A stretch of 33,540 nt of DNA from Candidatus Altarchaeota archaeon (GCA_016931955.1 JAFGDV010000025.1:1-33540); one strand, 5' to 3'. Positions 8,535 to 16,878 are shown, counted from the stretch's first letter. The notes: generated by a model from the sequence alone, not told the origin. Translations and numbers: made by a program.

Positions 8535-9614
8535 GACCCTGCCCATCTCCCTCTCGAGCAGAGCCATCTCTTTTTCGCTGAGAGCCTGCGGATTAATCGG
8601 GATTATAAGCCTGCAGTCCTTCAACTCTACCTTATCCTTCATCCCCTGAACGAAGCGCAGAACCTGCTCAAAGTTGGCGTGACTTATCAGGTATTCTAAG
8701 CCATCTAGGAGGATCACCGTCTTCTTGTTCTTCTCGATGAAGTCGCTTATGAGAGCAAAAAGCTGGTCTGGTTCAGGTGAAATACATTTACCGGTGCTTA
8801 ATGAGTCAGTAAGCCAGTAGATTGATATGGATTCACACAGCAACTGGAAGTCAACGTCTGCGATGTGCTCCTTCTCAATCTGCTCCGGGTTTGTTCGGGA
8901 GATGTAAAGACCCTTACATAGGGAGTTAACCGTTTTAAGAAACAAGGCAAAGCTTTTATCTGGCTTATACTCCTTAACCAAGTAGGTATGTCTTCCCTCC
9001 AATTCCTCGACCTCCTCTGTGCTGGGCATAACCTCCCCCTCCTTCAATTCCATGAACGTTTCAACCGTCTTCATCAGATCCCTGACGTCATTGTTCAATG
9101 GTGTGCCAATCCTCACAGACGGCGCCCCCTTCACCGAGATCTTTAATCTGCCCAACAGGGATAAAACGGATCTGGTAAAGTATAAGAAGGCTGCGAGGGG
9201 CAATACAATAGCCAGTAGATTGAATACGGTCTCTGGTAGGATGGCTGAGATGATTCCCGACAACTCAGGCACGTTTTCTTCAAAAAAAGAAAACACCGAC
9301 GTTATCACACCCTTGGAGTCTTCAGATTTCAAATACCCGTAGATCGAGGCCGCAAGCAGGGCTAAGGACTTAAAGATCAAGTCCCATGGAATGTAGACGT
9401 GGTGTTCTATGTTCGCTATATTCTTATAGGCTATGGGTATGAATGCCTTAGGGAACCTTCTCACAAAGATGATTCTTTTATTTGTCGCCACGGCCTTATG
9501 GAAACCAACTGTGAACTCCTGAATAGGCTCCTCCCCCTTAGTCAGATACTTGAGGTACTTAGACTTCAGATAGCCTTTTCTTATCGCATCCATATCTTTC
9601 CCCAATGGTTCCAT
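8529..9614 (-). CDS. Membrane protein with PH-like N-terminus and C-terminal DUF835 domain
   Basis: The 361-aa protein starts with a soluble segment of about 80 residues (VGFHKAVATNKRIIFVRR) resembling bacterial-type PH domains. Two membrane segments follow, near IFKSLALLAASIYGYL and FNLLAIVLPLAAFLYF. The C-terminal half matches DUF835: HTYLVKEYKPDKSFALF, LYISRTNPEQIEKEH, VILLDGLEYLISHANF and LIIPINPQALSEKE. DUF835 is a RecA/KaiC-like sensory or signalling domain without a clear Walker A motif, commonly found in archaeal membrane proteins. The gene faces away from the V4R-KaiC pair across a shared 94-bp promoter region, which suggests a joint role. The start at 9614 has a GGTGGTGA ribosome-binding site about 12 nt upstream. 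The biochemical function is unknown. Confidence 0.75.
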   Translation of the reverse strand: MEPLGKDMDAIRKGYLKSKYLKYLTKGEEPIQEFTVGFHKAVATNKRIIFVRRFPKAFIPIAYKNIANIEHHVYIPWDLIFKSLALLAASIYGYLKSEDSKGVITSVFSFFEENVPELSGIISAILPETVFNLLAIVLPLAAFLYFTRSVLSLLGRLKISVKGAPSVRIGTPLNNDVRDLMKTVETFMELKEGEVMPSTEEVEELEGRHTYLVKEYKPDKSFALFLKTVNSLCKGLYISRTNPEQIEKEHIADVDFQLLCESISIYWLTDSLSTGKCISPEPDQLFALISDFIEKNKKTVILLDGLEYLISHANFEQVLRFVQGMKDKVELKDCRLIIPINPQALSEKEMALLEREMGRVL

Positions 9615-9636
9615 GGCCTTATGTCACCACCTTTTT

Positions 9637-9665
9637 AAGTATATATATGACAAAGTATATATATG
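9637..9665. promoter_or_regulatory. Divergent promoter with direct repeat AAGTATATATATG
   Basis: The 13-bp sequence AAGTATATATATG occurs twice with a 16-bp period (9637-9649 and 9653-9665), between the divergent DUF835 and V4R genes. The TATATATA cores are suited to TBP binding in both directions. The repeat could be two overlapping promoters or two sites for one regulator. Confidence 0.5.
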
Positions 9666-9708
9666 TAGTGTAATAAACAGCTAGATATCCATCTCTGGAG
9701 GCAACAAA

Positions 9709-10113
9709 GTGAGGTATTCCACAATATCAGACGAGGAGATACATGAGATCAAGAAGATGTACGAGTCAATAATGTCCAAATCAAGTCATGGATTGTTTCA
9801 TTCAACTGGGAAGATAATAGGACAACACATAATCAAAGAAATCACTGACAGGGATAGATTCTTCGAAGAGGCCTCCAGGATACTAAAGGATAGGGATATC
9901 GTGCGGGATATATCCTTTGAAGAGAAGACGATAACGGTGAGGGGCTCTATAGAGGTAACCACCAGCGAATCCAACACCTGCGACATATTGAGGGGAATAA
10001 TCGCCGCCCTTTACAGGGGATACTACGATAAGAAGATATACTGCGAAGAAAAGGAATGTGAGAGTAAGGGCGCTGATGCCTGCAGATTCGAGATCATGGA
10101 GGAGGTAGTCTAG
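9709..10113 (+). CDS. V4R (4-vinyl reductase-type) domain protein
   Basis: The 134-aa protein is a single V4R domain. Its family hallmark is the C-terminal stretch GIIAALYRGYYDKKIYCEE..., then CESKGADACRFEI, which carries the conserved cysteines. V4R domains bind small hydrophobic molecules or metal and act as sensors, or as chaperones in related proteins. The start is GTG at 9709, preceded by GGAGG 8 nt upstream. The stop TAG is immediately followed by the ATG of the KaiC-like ATPase, so the two are translationally coupled and probably work together. The ligand is unknown. Confidence 0.8.
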   Translation: MRYSTISDEEIHEIKKMYESIMSKSSHGLFHSTGKIIGQHIIKEITDRDRFFEEASRILKDRDIVRDISFEEKTITVRGSIEVTTSESNTCDILRGIIAALYRGYYDKKIYCEEKECESKGADACRFEIMEEVV

Positions 10114-10788
10114 ATGGAAAGACTGGAAACCGGCATCCATGGCCTAGACGAGATGACTGCCGGAGGATTCGCGCTGCCCTCAATGATTCTTGTTGGGGGT
10201 GAGCCAGGAACAGGGAAAACGACATTTGCCATGCAAAGCCTCTTCTATGGTGCGGAAAAAGGCGAACGCGGACTTTACCTGACCGCAATATCCGAACCAG
10301 TATGGGTCGTACAGAAGTTCCTGGGCAACTTCTCCTTCTATTCGGATAAGGCTATTGAGACAGAGAGGCTCGTATTCAAGGACATCGGTGCCGTCCTCTC
10401 GGAAAACCCGGACAGCATCCTGCAAGCGATACAGAAGAACGTCGAAAAATATGAGCCGAAGAGGGTTGTTATCGACCCCGTCACCGCAGTGATGAACAGC
10501 CTAGACGACGTAGTCAAATACAGGAGGTTCATGCATGACCTAACGACCTACATGAAGAGCCAAGCATGTGTAGCGATCCTGACTTCGGAGTACTCCTACG
10601 CTGATCTCCCGCATTCAGTGGACGCGTACATGGTCGACGCCCTGATCATTCTCTCTTATATGGAGATCGAGAACGCGAGAAAGAAATACCTCGAGGTCTT
10701 GAAGATGAGGGGGACAAAACACATAACAGGTAGAAGATCCCTCATACTGTCAGAGGAGGGGCTGCGCGTCCAACCAGAACTGAGGTAG
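10114..10788 (+). CDS. KaiC-like RecA-superfamily ATPase
   Basis: The 224-aa protein is a single KaiC/RadA-like domain. Walker A is GGEPGTGKT (residues 28-36), and a Walker B-like strand is KRVVIDPVTAV. The start TGIHGLDEMTAGGF is typical of the KaiC family. It is a single domain, unlike the two-domain cyanobacterial KaiC, and belongs to the archaeal signalling ATPases often encoded beside sensor domains. It begins directly at the V4R stop codon. A role as transducer or switch for the V4R sensor and the neighbouring DUF835 membrane protein is inferred. Confidence 0.85.
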   Translation: MERLETGIHGLDEMTAGGFALPSMILVGGEPGTGKTTFAMQSLFYGAEKGERGLYLTAISEPVWVVQKFLGNFSFYSDKAIETERLVFKDIGAVLSENPDSILQAIQKNVEKYEPKRVVIDPVTAVMNSLDDVVKYRRFMHDLTTYMKSQACVAILTSEYSYADLPHSVDAYMVDALIILSYMEIENARKKYLEVLKMRGTKHITGRRSLILSEEGLRVQPELR

Positions 10789-10791
10789 GGT

Positions 10792-11391
10792 TTATGCACC
10801 GCCCCTTGATTCCCCAAGAACAATTCCCGTGGCTATCAGATGCGCGACCCTGATCGGCTCCGGGATAAGGCTCCTAGTTGCTGAAAGCCTGACTATGTCC
10901 TCTGCATCAGAGAAATCAATACCCCTGCACTGTATGTGGATGAACTTTCCCGGCTTCGTCTCCACCTTCCTCGGCCTTCCAGCCGTCTCTATGCACCTCC
11001 GATAGAATTCCCTGTTTTTCAGTTTTTTTATGGCTTCACCTATGGATTCAAAATCCGGCATCCGTCTGACAACGACGATGACAGGCAGCTTCGTCTCCTT
11101 GAAGAGCCGTTCTATGTCGACCAGGTTAAACCCCGCAAAACCCAAGCCATCAAGCATGATAACCCTCAAGTCCTTGTGTCTTGTATTCCTCATCATGTCT
11201 ATGATCCTGTCGGTGGAATCAATACCATCAACCTCGACCTCTGACTTCAAGACGCCGTCGAGGAAGCTACCCCCCCTGTAGACCACACCAACTATCATCG
11301 TCTTCTTATCTTTGTATAGATTAAAAGGCGCATCGTCTATCCCCACAATCCTGACCTCGTCCTTTATACTGTAGAAGCGGACCTCATCCAT
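10792..11391 (-). CDS. DUF99 family protein (endonuclease V-like fold)
   Basis: The 199-aa protein matches the archaeal DUF99 family. It has VRIVGIDDAPF near the N-terminus, a central VIMLDGLGFAGFNLVDI, and LPVIVVVRRMPD. The C-terminus has EPIRVAHLIATGIVLGES. The family shares the RNase H-like/endonuclease V fold, and the acidic residues of GIDDAP and LDG sit where metal ligands would be expected. Its cellular role is not established. It is transcribed divergently from the HerA-like gene with only 31 bp between starts, and ends 3 bp beyond the convergent KaiC-like gene. Confidence 0.8.
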   Translation of the reverse strand: MDEVRFYSIKDEVRIVGIDDAPFNLYKDKKTMIVGVVYRGGSFLDGVLKSEVEVDGIDSTDRIIDMMRNTRHKDLRVIMLDGLGFAGFNLVDIERLFKETKLPVIVVVRRMPDFESIGEAIKKLKNREFYRRCIETAGRPRKVETKPGKFIHIQCRGIDFSDAEDIVRLSATRSLIPEPIRVAHLIATGIVLGESRGGA

Positions 11392-11422
11392 TGCTTATAT
11401 CTCTAGAATCATAGATTTTTAT
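11392..11422. promoter_or_regulatory. Compact divergent promoter of the DUF99 and herA-like genes
   Basis: Only 31 bp separate the two start codons. GCTTATATC near 11393-11401 lies about 26 bp before the HerA-like ATG. On the other strand TATAAAAATC lies near 11407-11416, slightly closer than usual to the DUF99 ATG. Each TATA box sits close to the other gene's start, so both mRNAs should be leaderless and the promoters probably interfere. Confidence 0.5.
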
Positions 11423-12829
11423 ATGAATTCCGCAGGCATGGTTGTGTCATCAGACGGTCAGGAGATCGAGATCCTAGTCAAAGATGAGGGGGTCCGGGTT
11501 GGAACAATAATCAAGATCGATGATTCATATGGGATAATAGCCCACATGGGTTATAGGGAGGATGAGAGGATAGGGTCAAAACAGAAGCTCTTGGCGAAGG
11601 CGCAGATCTTCGGCAGACTCGAAGACGGCAGGCTGACTAAGGTTAAGAAACCAATCGAGCCCTACAAGGACGTCCTCCTACCGGATGACAGTGAGCTGGA
11701 GATTCTGCTCGCGAGTGAGAGCAACCTGAGCCTTGGCTGCGTCTACGGTACAAAAGCTAGGGCTTTCCTCGATCCTGCAGAATACGATCGACATATGGCG
11801 ATTCTGGCAAGCACCGGAGCGGGTAAGAGCTACACAGCAGCCAACCTGATCAAAGAGTTCGCTTCATTAAGCCTCCCTGTGATATTAGTCGACACCCATG
11901 GAGAATACCAGAAACTCCTCTCCAAAGCGGTTGGGAAGGAAGTCGACATCGAGGTCTACACAGTAAAACACCCGAGGAAGGGCTACAAGGAATTGAAGAT
12001 ACCCGTATCTGAGCTTGAGACAGAGGATTTCACCCACTTCACCTCCCTGAATGAGACCCAGAAATCAGCCCTCAGCGTAATCCTGGACAGACTAGATGGG
12101 AGCGAATACACACTGAAGGAGATAATCGAAGGCTGTAACAAATTGGGAGAGGATGCCGCACATGAGGAGACCGCTAAGGCCTTGCGGAGGAGGCTCACGT
12201 CCCTGGACAGGATATTCAAGGGCGTATTCGACAAGTATGGCACAGACATCACGGCGCTTGTGAAACCCTACCAGGTAACGATAATCGACGTATCATACGC
12301 ACCTCAGGGAGTCAGGCAATCAGTGGTGTCCTACATATCAAAAGAGCTCCTGCAGGGCCGGATTAGAAAAGAAAACGAGATGCCTAATCCAATAGGCTAC
12401 AAGCTTCTCTTCGTCGTCGAGGAAGCCCACAACTATGCCGGATCAAGGCTCCCCCACTCCTGCAATTACCAGATTCAGAGGATAGCGTCAGAAGGCAGGA
12501 AATTCGGCATAGGCTTGTGCGTCATATCCCAGAAGCCAAGCAAGATCGACGAAGAAATCCTGTCACAGTGCAATACTGGGATGTATATGCACATAACCAA
12601 CCCAAACGATAAAGAGCATATCAAAAGATCCTTCGAAGCCATAAACGAGGAGATCGTTAGGGACTTAGACTCCCTTGATGTCGGAGAATGTATAATAGCT
12701 GGCGCAATGAGCAGGATACCCTTCGTCATGTGTAAGGTTGACAGAATCAGGGTAGAGAAAGAAAAAAAAGAGCTTCCAAGATACGAGAAACCAAAGAAGA
12801 TTGAGGTTTCAGGCTTTGATTACGTATGA
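11423..12829 (+). CDS. HerA-like hexameric DNA translocase/ATPase
   Basis: The 468-aa protein has an N-terminal HAS-barrel of about 100 residues followed by a RecA-type ATPase core. Walker A is ASTGAGKSYTA, the next motif is VDTHGEY, and Walker B is LFVVEEAHNY. The C-terminal part has SEGRKFGIGLCVISQKPSKIDEEI, characteristic of the HerA/FtsK superfamily. HerA with NurA processes DNA ends for recombinational repair, but no nurA or mre11-rad50 is seen here, so this may be a HerA paralogue. Its stop overlaps the pheS start (ATGA), indicating an operon. The ATG at 11423 follows a TATA box by about 26 bp. Confidence 0.85.
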   Translation: MNSAGMVVSSDGQEIEILVKDEGVRVGTIIKIDDSYGIIAHMGYREDERIGSKQKLLAKAQIFGRLEDGRLTKVKKPIEPYKDVLLPDDSELEILLASESNLSLGCVYGTKARAFLDPAEYDRHMAILASTGAGKSYTAANLIKEFASLSLPVILVDTHGEYQKLLSKAVGKEVDIEVYTVKHPRKGYKELKIPVSELETEDFTHFTSLNETQKSALSVILDRLDGSEYTLKEIIEGCNKLGEDAAHEETAKALRRRLTSLDRIFKGVFDKYGTDITALVKPYQVTIIDVSYAPQGVRQSVVSYISKELLQGRIRKENEMPNPIGYKLLFVVEEAHNYAGSRLPHSCNYQIQRIASEGRKFGIGLCVISQKPSKIDEEILSQCNTGMYMHITNPNDKEHIKRSFEAINEEIVRDLDSLDVGECIIAGAMSRIPFVMCKVDRIRVEKEKKELPRYEKPKKIEVSGFDYV

Positions 12830-14310
12830 GAATGGACCTGCACCCCAACGAGATAAGGATCCTGAAGGTCTTGAAAGAGAAATCCTCGACGGACGAGATA
12901 GCGAAAGCAGCTCAACTAGACCCGGACGCAGTAAATAGGACCATCTCATGGCTTTCTACGAAAGGGCTTGTTAAGCTCGATGAAAAAGTCCTCGAAGAAG
13001 TCGCCTTAGGTGAGGAAGGCAGAGCTTATGCGGAAAAGGGCTTGCCTGAGAGGAGGATTGTTCAATTAATCGGTGATGGGGGAAACATCTCTAACTTGAG
13101 TGGTAGGCTCGACAGGGAGGAGATAAGCATCGGCTTGGGCTGGCTTAGGAAGAAGAACCTTGCAAGGATGGAAGACAAAGGCCAGATAGCTGTCTTGAAC
13201 AAGGGTGAAACCGAGGATGAAAGGCTCCTAGCACTGTTGAGGGATAAAAACAGGGTTGAAACCTCTGATCTGACCCCAGAACAAAAGAAGGCCCTGGATC
13301 TCCTAAAGAGCAGGAGGAACGTCGTAGATGTACTAGAGAGAAAGAGGGTGCTAGTTCATCCAACAGAGGAAGGGATCAGAATAGGAGAAACCATGGAGGT
13401 TGAGGAAAAGATCTCCCAGCTCACGCCGCAGATCATAAGATCAGGCAGCTGGAAACAAGGCTCCTTCCGCCCATATGATCACAGAATATTCGTGAAACCA
13501 GAGTATGCCGCGAAAAAACACCCCCTAAGGAGGCTCATAGACAGGATCAGCGACATCTTCATCGCCATGGGCTTCAAGGAGATAAAGGGTCCTCTGATAG
13601 AATCCGCCTTCTGGAATTTTGATGCCTTATTCGTGCCCCAAGACCATCCTGCAAGGGACATGCAGGATACGTTCTATCTGGAAAACCCCGAGGAGATCGA
13701 GATCCCGCTCCTCGATGAGTTCAAGGATAGGGTCAAGGAAACCCACGAAAAGGGTTGGACTACAGGCTCAACCGGTTGGGGCTACCAGTGGAGTGGAGAA
13801 CACTGTAAACCCCCCCTGCTTAGAACGCATACCACAGCAGTAACATGCAAGTACCTGACCTCCCTGAGCAAAGGGGACCTGCCTGCGAAGGTATTCTGCA
13901 TAGGCAAGACCTTCAGGAATGAAGCCATAGACTTCAAGCATCTGCCAGAGTTCTATCAGGTCGAAGGTATCGTAGTGGATGAGAACGCAAACTTCAGAAA
14001 CCTTTTAGGGATACTGGATGAATTCTACCGCGAAATGGGTTTCAAGGTAAGGTTCAGGCCCTCTTATTACCCATATACAGAGATGAGCGTCGACCCCGAG
14101 GTCTACATGGAAGGCAAAGGCTGGATTGAATTAGGCGGCTCGGGCATATTCCGCCCTGAGGTGGTCAAGCCCTTGCTGGGCTTCGAGTGCCCTGTACTAG
14201 CTTGGGGCCTCGGCCTAGATCGCGTCGTCGCTTTAAGCCTGGGCTTGGAGGATATCCGGGACCTGTACATATCAGACCTGGACTGGCTTAGGAAGAGCAG
14301 GGTATTCTAG
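12826..14310 (+). CDS. pheS: Phenylalanyl-tRNA synthetase alpha subunit
   Basis: The 494-aa length and architecture are those of archaeal PheS. An N-terminal winged-helix region (IRILKVLKEKSSTDEIA...) for tRNA contact is followed by a class II catalytic core. Core signatures include FIAMGFKEIKGP, GEHCKPPLLRTHTTA (motif 2 region), FRNEAIDFKHLPEFYQVEG, and the motif 3 element GWIELGGSGIFRPE... with WGLGLDRV. It charges tRNA-Phe as an (alpha-beta)2 tetramer. The partner pheT is not in the window. The first ATG overlaps the upstream stop by 4 bp, and a second ATG at 12832 is an alternative. It is co-transcribed with the HerA-like gene. Confidence 0.95.
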   Translation: MRMDLHPNEIRILKVLKEKSSTDEIAKAAQLDPDAVNRTISWLSTKGLVKLDEKVLEEVALGEEGRAYAEKGLPERRIVQLIGDGGNISNLSGRLDREEISIGLGWLRKKNLARMEDKGQIAVLNKGETEDERLLALLRDKNRVETSDLTPEQKKALDLLKSRRNVVDVLERKRVLVHPTEEGIRIGETMEVEEKISQLTPQIIRSGSWKQGSFRPYDHRIFVKPEYAAKKHPLRRLIDRISDIFIAMGFKEIKGPLIESAFWNFDALFVPQDHPARDMQDTFYLENPEEIEIPLLDEFKDRVKETHEKGWTTGSTGWGYQWSGEHCKPPLLRTHTTAVTCKYLTSLSKGDLPAKVFCIGKTFRNEAIDFKHLPEFYQVEGIVVDENANFRNLLGILDEFYREMGFKVRFRPSYYPYTEMSVDPEVYMEGKGWIELGGSGIFRPEVVKPLLGFECPVLAWGLGLDRVVALSLGLEDIRDLYISDLDWLRKSRVF

Positions 14311-14510
14311 GGCTCCGAGGACAGTTGATGCTTGTCGAATATTTCCTCCAGCTTTGCGATGAACTCGTGGTTTTTGTTTACGTATAACATAGCCATCGTC
14401 TGGTAACCCTTTGGCGTCTCCACGAGAAAAGGCTCATCCTATATCAACACAAAGGCCTCACTAAGACCCTTAAGAAGCAGAAACCCTATGCATTTTCCTC
14501 GGTCAGCCAT
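14307..14510 (-). pseudogene. Small ORF interrupted by an in-frame amber codon
   Basis: Reading from an ATG at 14510, the minus strand encodes MADRGKCIGFLLLKGLSEAF, then VLI, a TAG codon at position 24, then DEPFLVETPKGYQTMAMLYV and ...EEIFDKHQLSSEP, ending in TAG. Both halves look like ordinary protein and are in the same frame. It overlaps the end of the upstream membrane protein gene by about 25 bp and is convergent with pheS. Pyrrolysine insertion is unlikely because many genes here use TAG as a normal stop (pheS, metG, rnhB, arfB, ribH). A recent pseudogene or sequencing error is more likely. The family was not recognised. Confidence 0.45.
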
Positions 14511-14995
14511 CTGATAGCGACATTCTTATCATGTTTAACCGAGTCTATTCTCGGCCGCACATATTCACGCCATATGTCTTCAACGGATCTGTTAAGCAGA
14601 AAGACTATGTTCTTGGTGTGAGGATTCTCAAGTGCCGGCCTGAGCACATCATCAAAGCCCTCCTCCGTCCTTATCCTGCCGAGGGGGATATTAAAGAAAC
14701 ATACATCGCCTGTATTCTCCTCAAGCCTATCTTTTATGCACTTCAGTTCGTTGGATGTTATGATTTCCACACCGGTTCCATTTATCTCTTTCTCCAGTAT
14801 CTCAAAGTCTTCTTCGATTTTTTCCTCAGAACGTACTAACAGGGCTATGATATAAGCTAGGTATACCACGATAAGTGCGAGGATAAACTCTGTTGGTATA
14901 ACCTGGCCGAAAACCCTGACAGTGATTGGCATCAGCAATGCCAGGATAACGCCAACGACTATGATAACCTTCTTCTCTAGATCAGAAAACCTCAT
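14486..14995 (-). CDS. Membrane-anchored protein of unknown function
   Basis: The 169-aa protein has two membrane helices near the N-terminus (VIIVVGVILALLMPITV and FILALIVVYLAYIIALLV). A Glu-rich linker leads to a soluble domain of about 100 residues (VEIITSNELKCIKDRLE, CFFNIPLGRIRTEEGF, KNIVFLLNRSVEDIW). The soluble part should be cytoplasmic and looks alpha/beta. I do not recognise the family. It is transcribed divergently from rnhB, with AT-rich promoter sequence between 14996 and 15057. The amber-interrupted ORF overlaps its 3' end. Confidence 0.65.
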   Translation of the reverse strand: MRFSDLEKKVIIVVGVILALLMPITVRVFGQVIPTEFILALIVVYLAYIIALLVRSEEKIEEDFEILEKEINGTGVEIITSNELKCIKDRLEENTGDVCFFNIPLGRIRTEEGFDDVLRPALENPHTKNIVFLLNRSVEDIWREYVRPRIDSVKHDKNVAIRWLTEENA

Positions 14996-15057
14996 CTCAC
15001 TATCTTATTGCTCCTTTCACCTATATATTTTTTTGCCTGTAAGGGCAATCATTAACA

Positions 15058-15723
15058 ATGAGTGAACTTTCTTGCGGAATCGACGAAGCAGGTCGTGGCC
15101 CTGTCATTGGTCCGCTTGTTATGGGCTGTGTTGTTCTCGACGACGAAGGCAGAGAGGAACTGAAGAGGCTGAATGTCAGGGACTCCAAGAAGGTTGCCCC
15201 CTCAAGGAGGCTGGCTCTTGAACCCTCGATAAAAGAGATAGCCGTCGAATGGAGTCTTGTGAAGATAACCCCATTAGAGATCGATCTATTAAGGAAGAAG
15301 CATTCACTGAACTTCATCGAGGCAATGAAGGTTGCTGAGATGATACTTGGTCTTAGATGCATTCCCCACAAGATCATAATCGATTCCGCGGATACCGTTC
15401 CCGAGGAATACAAGAGGAAGATAATCCATTGCATTACCTCGGGTAATGAAGATTTTGTTATCCCTGAGATCATATCAGAGCATAAGGCAGATGATCGATA
15501 CGTGGAGGTGAGCGCGGCATCGATTCTGGCAAAGGTTGAACGGGATAGGGAGATAGAAAAGCTGCGGGCAATACACGGCGAACTGGGCTCAGGTTATCCT
15601 GCTGACGAATTAACTAAGAGATTCATCCATGAGCTCATGAGAAGGGGCGAACTCCCTGATTTCGTAAGAAAGTCGTGGAATACCGTGGACAAATCAAAAC
15701 AAACAACGCTTTTTGAATTCTAG
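15058..15723 (+). CDS. rnhB: Ribonuclease HII
   Basis: The 221-aa protein starts SCGIDEAGRGPVIGPLVMG, the RNase HII signature with the catalytic Asp-Glu pair. Further conserved pieces are VRDSKKVAPSRR, IIIDSADTVPEEY and EHKADDRYVEVSAASILAK. RNase HII cleaves the RNA strand of RNA-DNA hybrids and single ribonucleotides in DNA. Length is normal for archaea. It ends in QTTLFEF, resembling a PCNA-interacting peptide (Q-x2-(L/I/M)-x2-FF type), as in other archaeal RNases HII. The 3' end overlaps the convergent winged-helix gene by 4 bp. Confidence 0.95.
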   Translation: MSELSCGIDEAGRGPVIGPLVMGCVVLDDEGREELKRLNVRDSKKVAPSRRLALEPSIKEIAVEWSLVKITPLEIDLLRKKHSLNFIEAMKVAEMILGLRCIPHKIIIDSADTVPEEYKRKIIHCITSGNEDFVIPEIISEHKADDRYVEVSAASILAKVERDREIEKLRAIHGELGSGYPADELTKRFIHELMRRGELPDFVRKSWNTVDKSKQTTLFEF

Positions 15724-16298
15724 GTCAGGCTCAACGCCACAGCTACTGCACCATCCTCCGCCTTCGGGTAGTCTTCCGCGAAGGAGATGACAATAACATC
15801 GTTATCCTGCAGTTCTGGGCTGCTTAGAGCCTCCAACAGCCAGGGGAAATCGGACAAGCCTACTTCTGGGGTTGGGAACGTTAGCGTTTTTTTTGTGTAA
15901 ACCATGATCAGTACGCCGCGTGCCCCCATAGAGAATGCCGTATCCCTCTGTTCCATGCCGCTCTTTATCTCATCTGCGGCGTTGTGCACCACAACCAGGG
16001 AATGATGCATCCCCTCCGCGGTCAGGGATTCCATACCATCTAGCTCAAACGGCTCAGGAGGGGTAAAACCCCGCAGATAATCTTCTACCAGCTCTTCACC
16101 CTTTTTAGTAAGCCTGTGTCCCAGCTTACCTGAGGCTATTAAACCCTTCCCCATCAACCTCCCCAGTATTGTCCGAACAGAGCCTTCACCAACACCTAGC
16201 TCCTTTACCAGCTTTTTCCTACCAACCGCCTTACCCCTCAAGATAAACAGGGCTCTTACAACATGAACATCTGAAAAACTGGGGGCTGCTCCAACCAT
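15720..16298 (-). CDS. Winged-helix DUF4443-like protein
   Basis: The 192-aa protein has an N-terminal winged-helix DNA-binding domain (HVVRALFILRGKAVGRKKLV, VGEGSVRTILGRLMGKGL, LTKKGEEL). A C-terminal domain of about 100 residues follows (HHSLVVVHNAADEIKSGMEQ, ARGVLIMVYTKKTLTFP). This layout fits the archaeal DUF4443 group, though the domain name is recalled, not searched. It is divergent from the rpl10e translation operon, and a perfect palindrome lies between them. It could therefore regulate itself and the neighbouring promoter, which is an inference. Confidence 0.6.
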   Translation of the reverse strand: MVGAAPSFSDVHVVRALFILRGKAVGRKKLVKELGVGEGSVRTILGRLMGKGLIASGKLGHRLTKKGEELVEDYLRGFTPPEPFELDGMESLTAEGMHHSLVVVHNAADEIKSGMEQRDTAFSMGARGVLIMVYTKKTLTFPTPEVGLSDFPWLLEALSSPELQDNDVIVISFAEDYPKAEDGAVAVALSLT

Positions 16299-16315
16299 CC
16301 TCTTAACTATTGGAA

Positions 16316-16344
16316 TTTTTATACATTAAATCTCAAATATTTGA
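16316..16344. promoter_or_regulatory. rpl10e promoter with 12-bp perfect palindrome
   Basis: TTTTTATACATTA (from about 16316) is a TATA-like element some 27-30 bp before the uL16 ATG at 16351. The perfect palindrome TCAAATATTTGA follows at 16333-16344, between the TATA box and the start. A protein bound there would block transcription initiation. The winged-helix gene transcribed the other way is an obvious candidate ligand. Confidence 0.5.
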
Positions 16345-16350
16345 ATTAAA

Positions 16351-16878
16351 ATGGGACTTAGACCTGCGAAATGCTATAGATGGAACAGCCCCGCGTATAC
16401 GAGGGTTGCCAAGAACCCCCAGGACTCCTTTGTCACGGGGATCCCTGGATCGAAGATAACCCACTACAACACGGGCAACCTCAAGGCAAGTTTTGACACA
16501 GAGGTTTCCATAGTTGCTGAAGGGGACATCCAGGTTAGAAACAATGCCCTCGAGTCCGCCAGGATTGCAATAAATCAAATACTTGAGAACACACTAGGTG
16601 CGAACAACTATATGCTGAAGGTGAGGGTTTATCCACACCACATCATTCGGGAGAACGTGATGGCGACCGGCGCCGGCGCCGACCGAGTGCAGAGCGGTAT
16701 GAGGAATGCATTTGGTAAGCCCATAGGAACCGCTGCGAGAGTGCATAAGGACCAGGCAGTTATCACAGTCTACATCAACAAGAGCGATGAACGTCTTACA
16801 AACGCGAAAAAGGCCCTAAGAGTCGGCAAAATGAAGCTACCAGGGTCTATGAGGATATCAGTTAGAACACATAAGTAA
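16351..16878 (+). CDS. rpl10e: Large ribosomal subunit protein uL16 (L10e)
   Basis: The 175-aa protein is full-length archaeal L10e: MGLRPAKCYRWNSPAYTR at the N-terminus, VRVYPHHIIRENVMATGAGA in the middle and KMKLPGSMRISVR near the end. It sits near the A-site tRNA on the large subunit. It is the first gene of a tight operon, with aEF-1beta starting 3 bp after its stop. Confidence 0.97.
   Translation: MGLRPAKCYRWNSPAYTRVAKNPQDSFVTGIPGSKITHYNTGNLKASFDTEVSIVAEGDIQVRNNALESARIAINQILENTLGANNYMLKVRVYPHHIIRENVMATGAGADRVQSGMRNAFGKPIGTAARVHKDQAVITVYINKSDERLTNAKKALRVGKMKLPGSMRISVRTHK

Noticed and set aside
14436-14442. Pyrrolysine read-through at the amber codon
   Set aside because: TAG is the normal stop of at least eight neighbouring genes, and no methyltransferase context is present.
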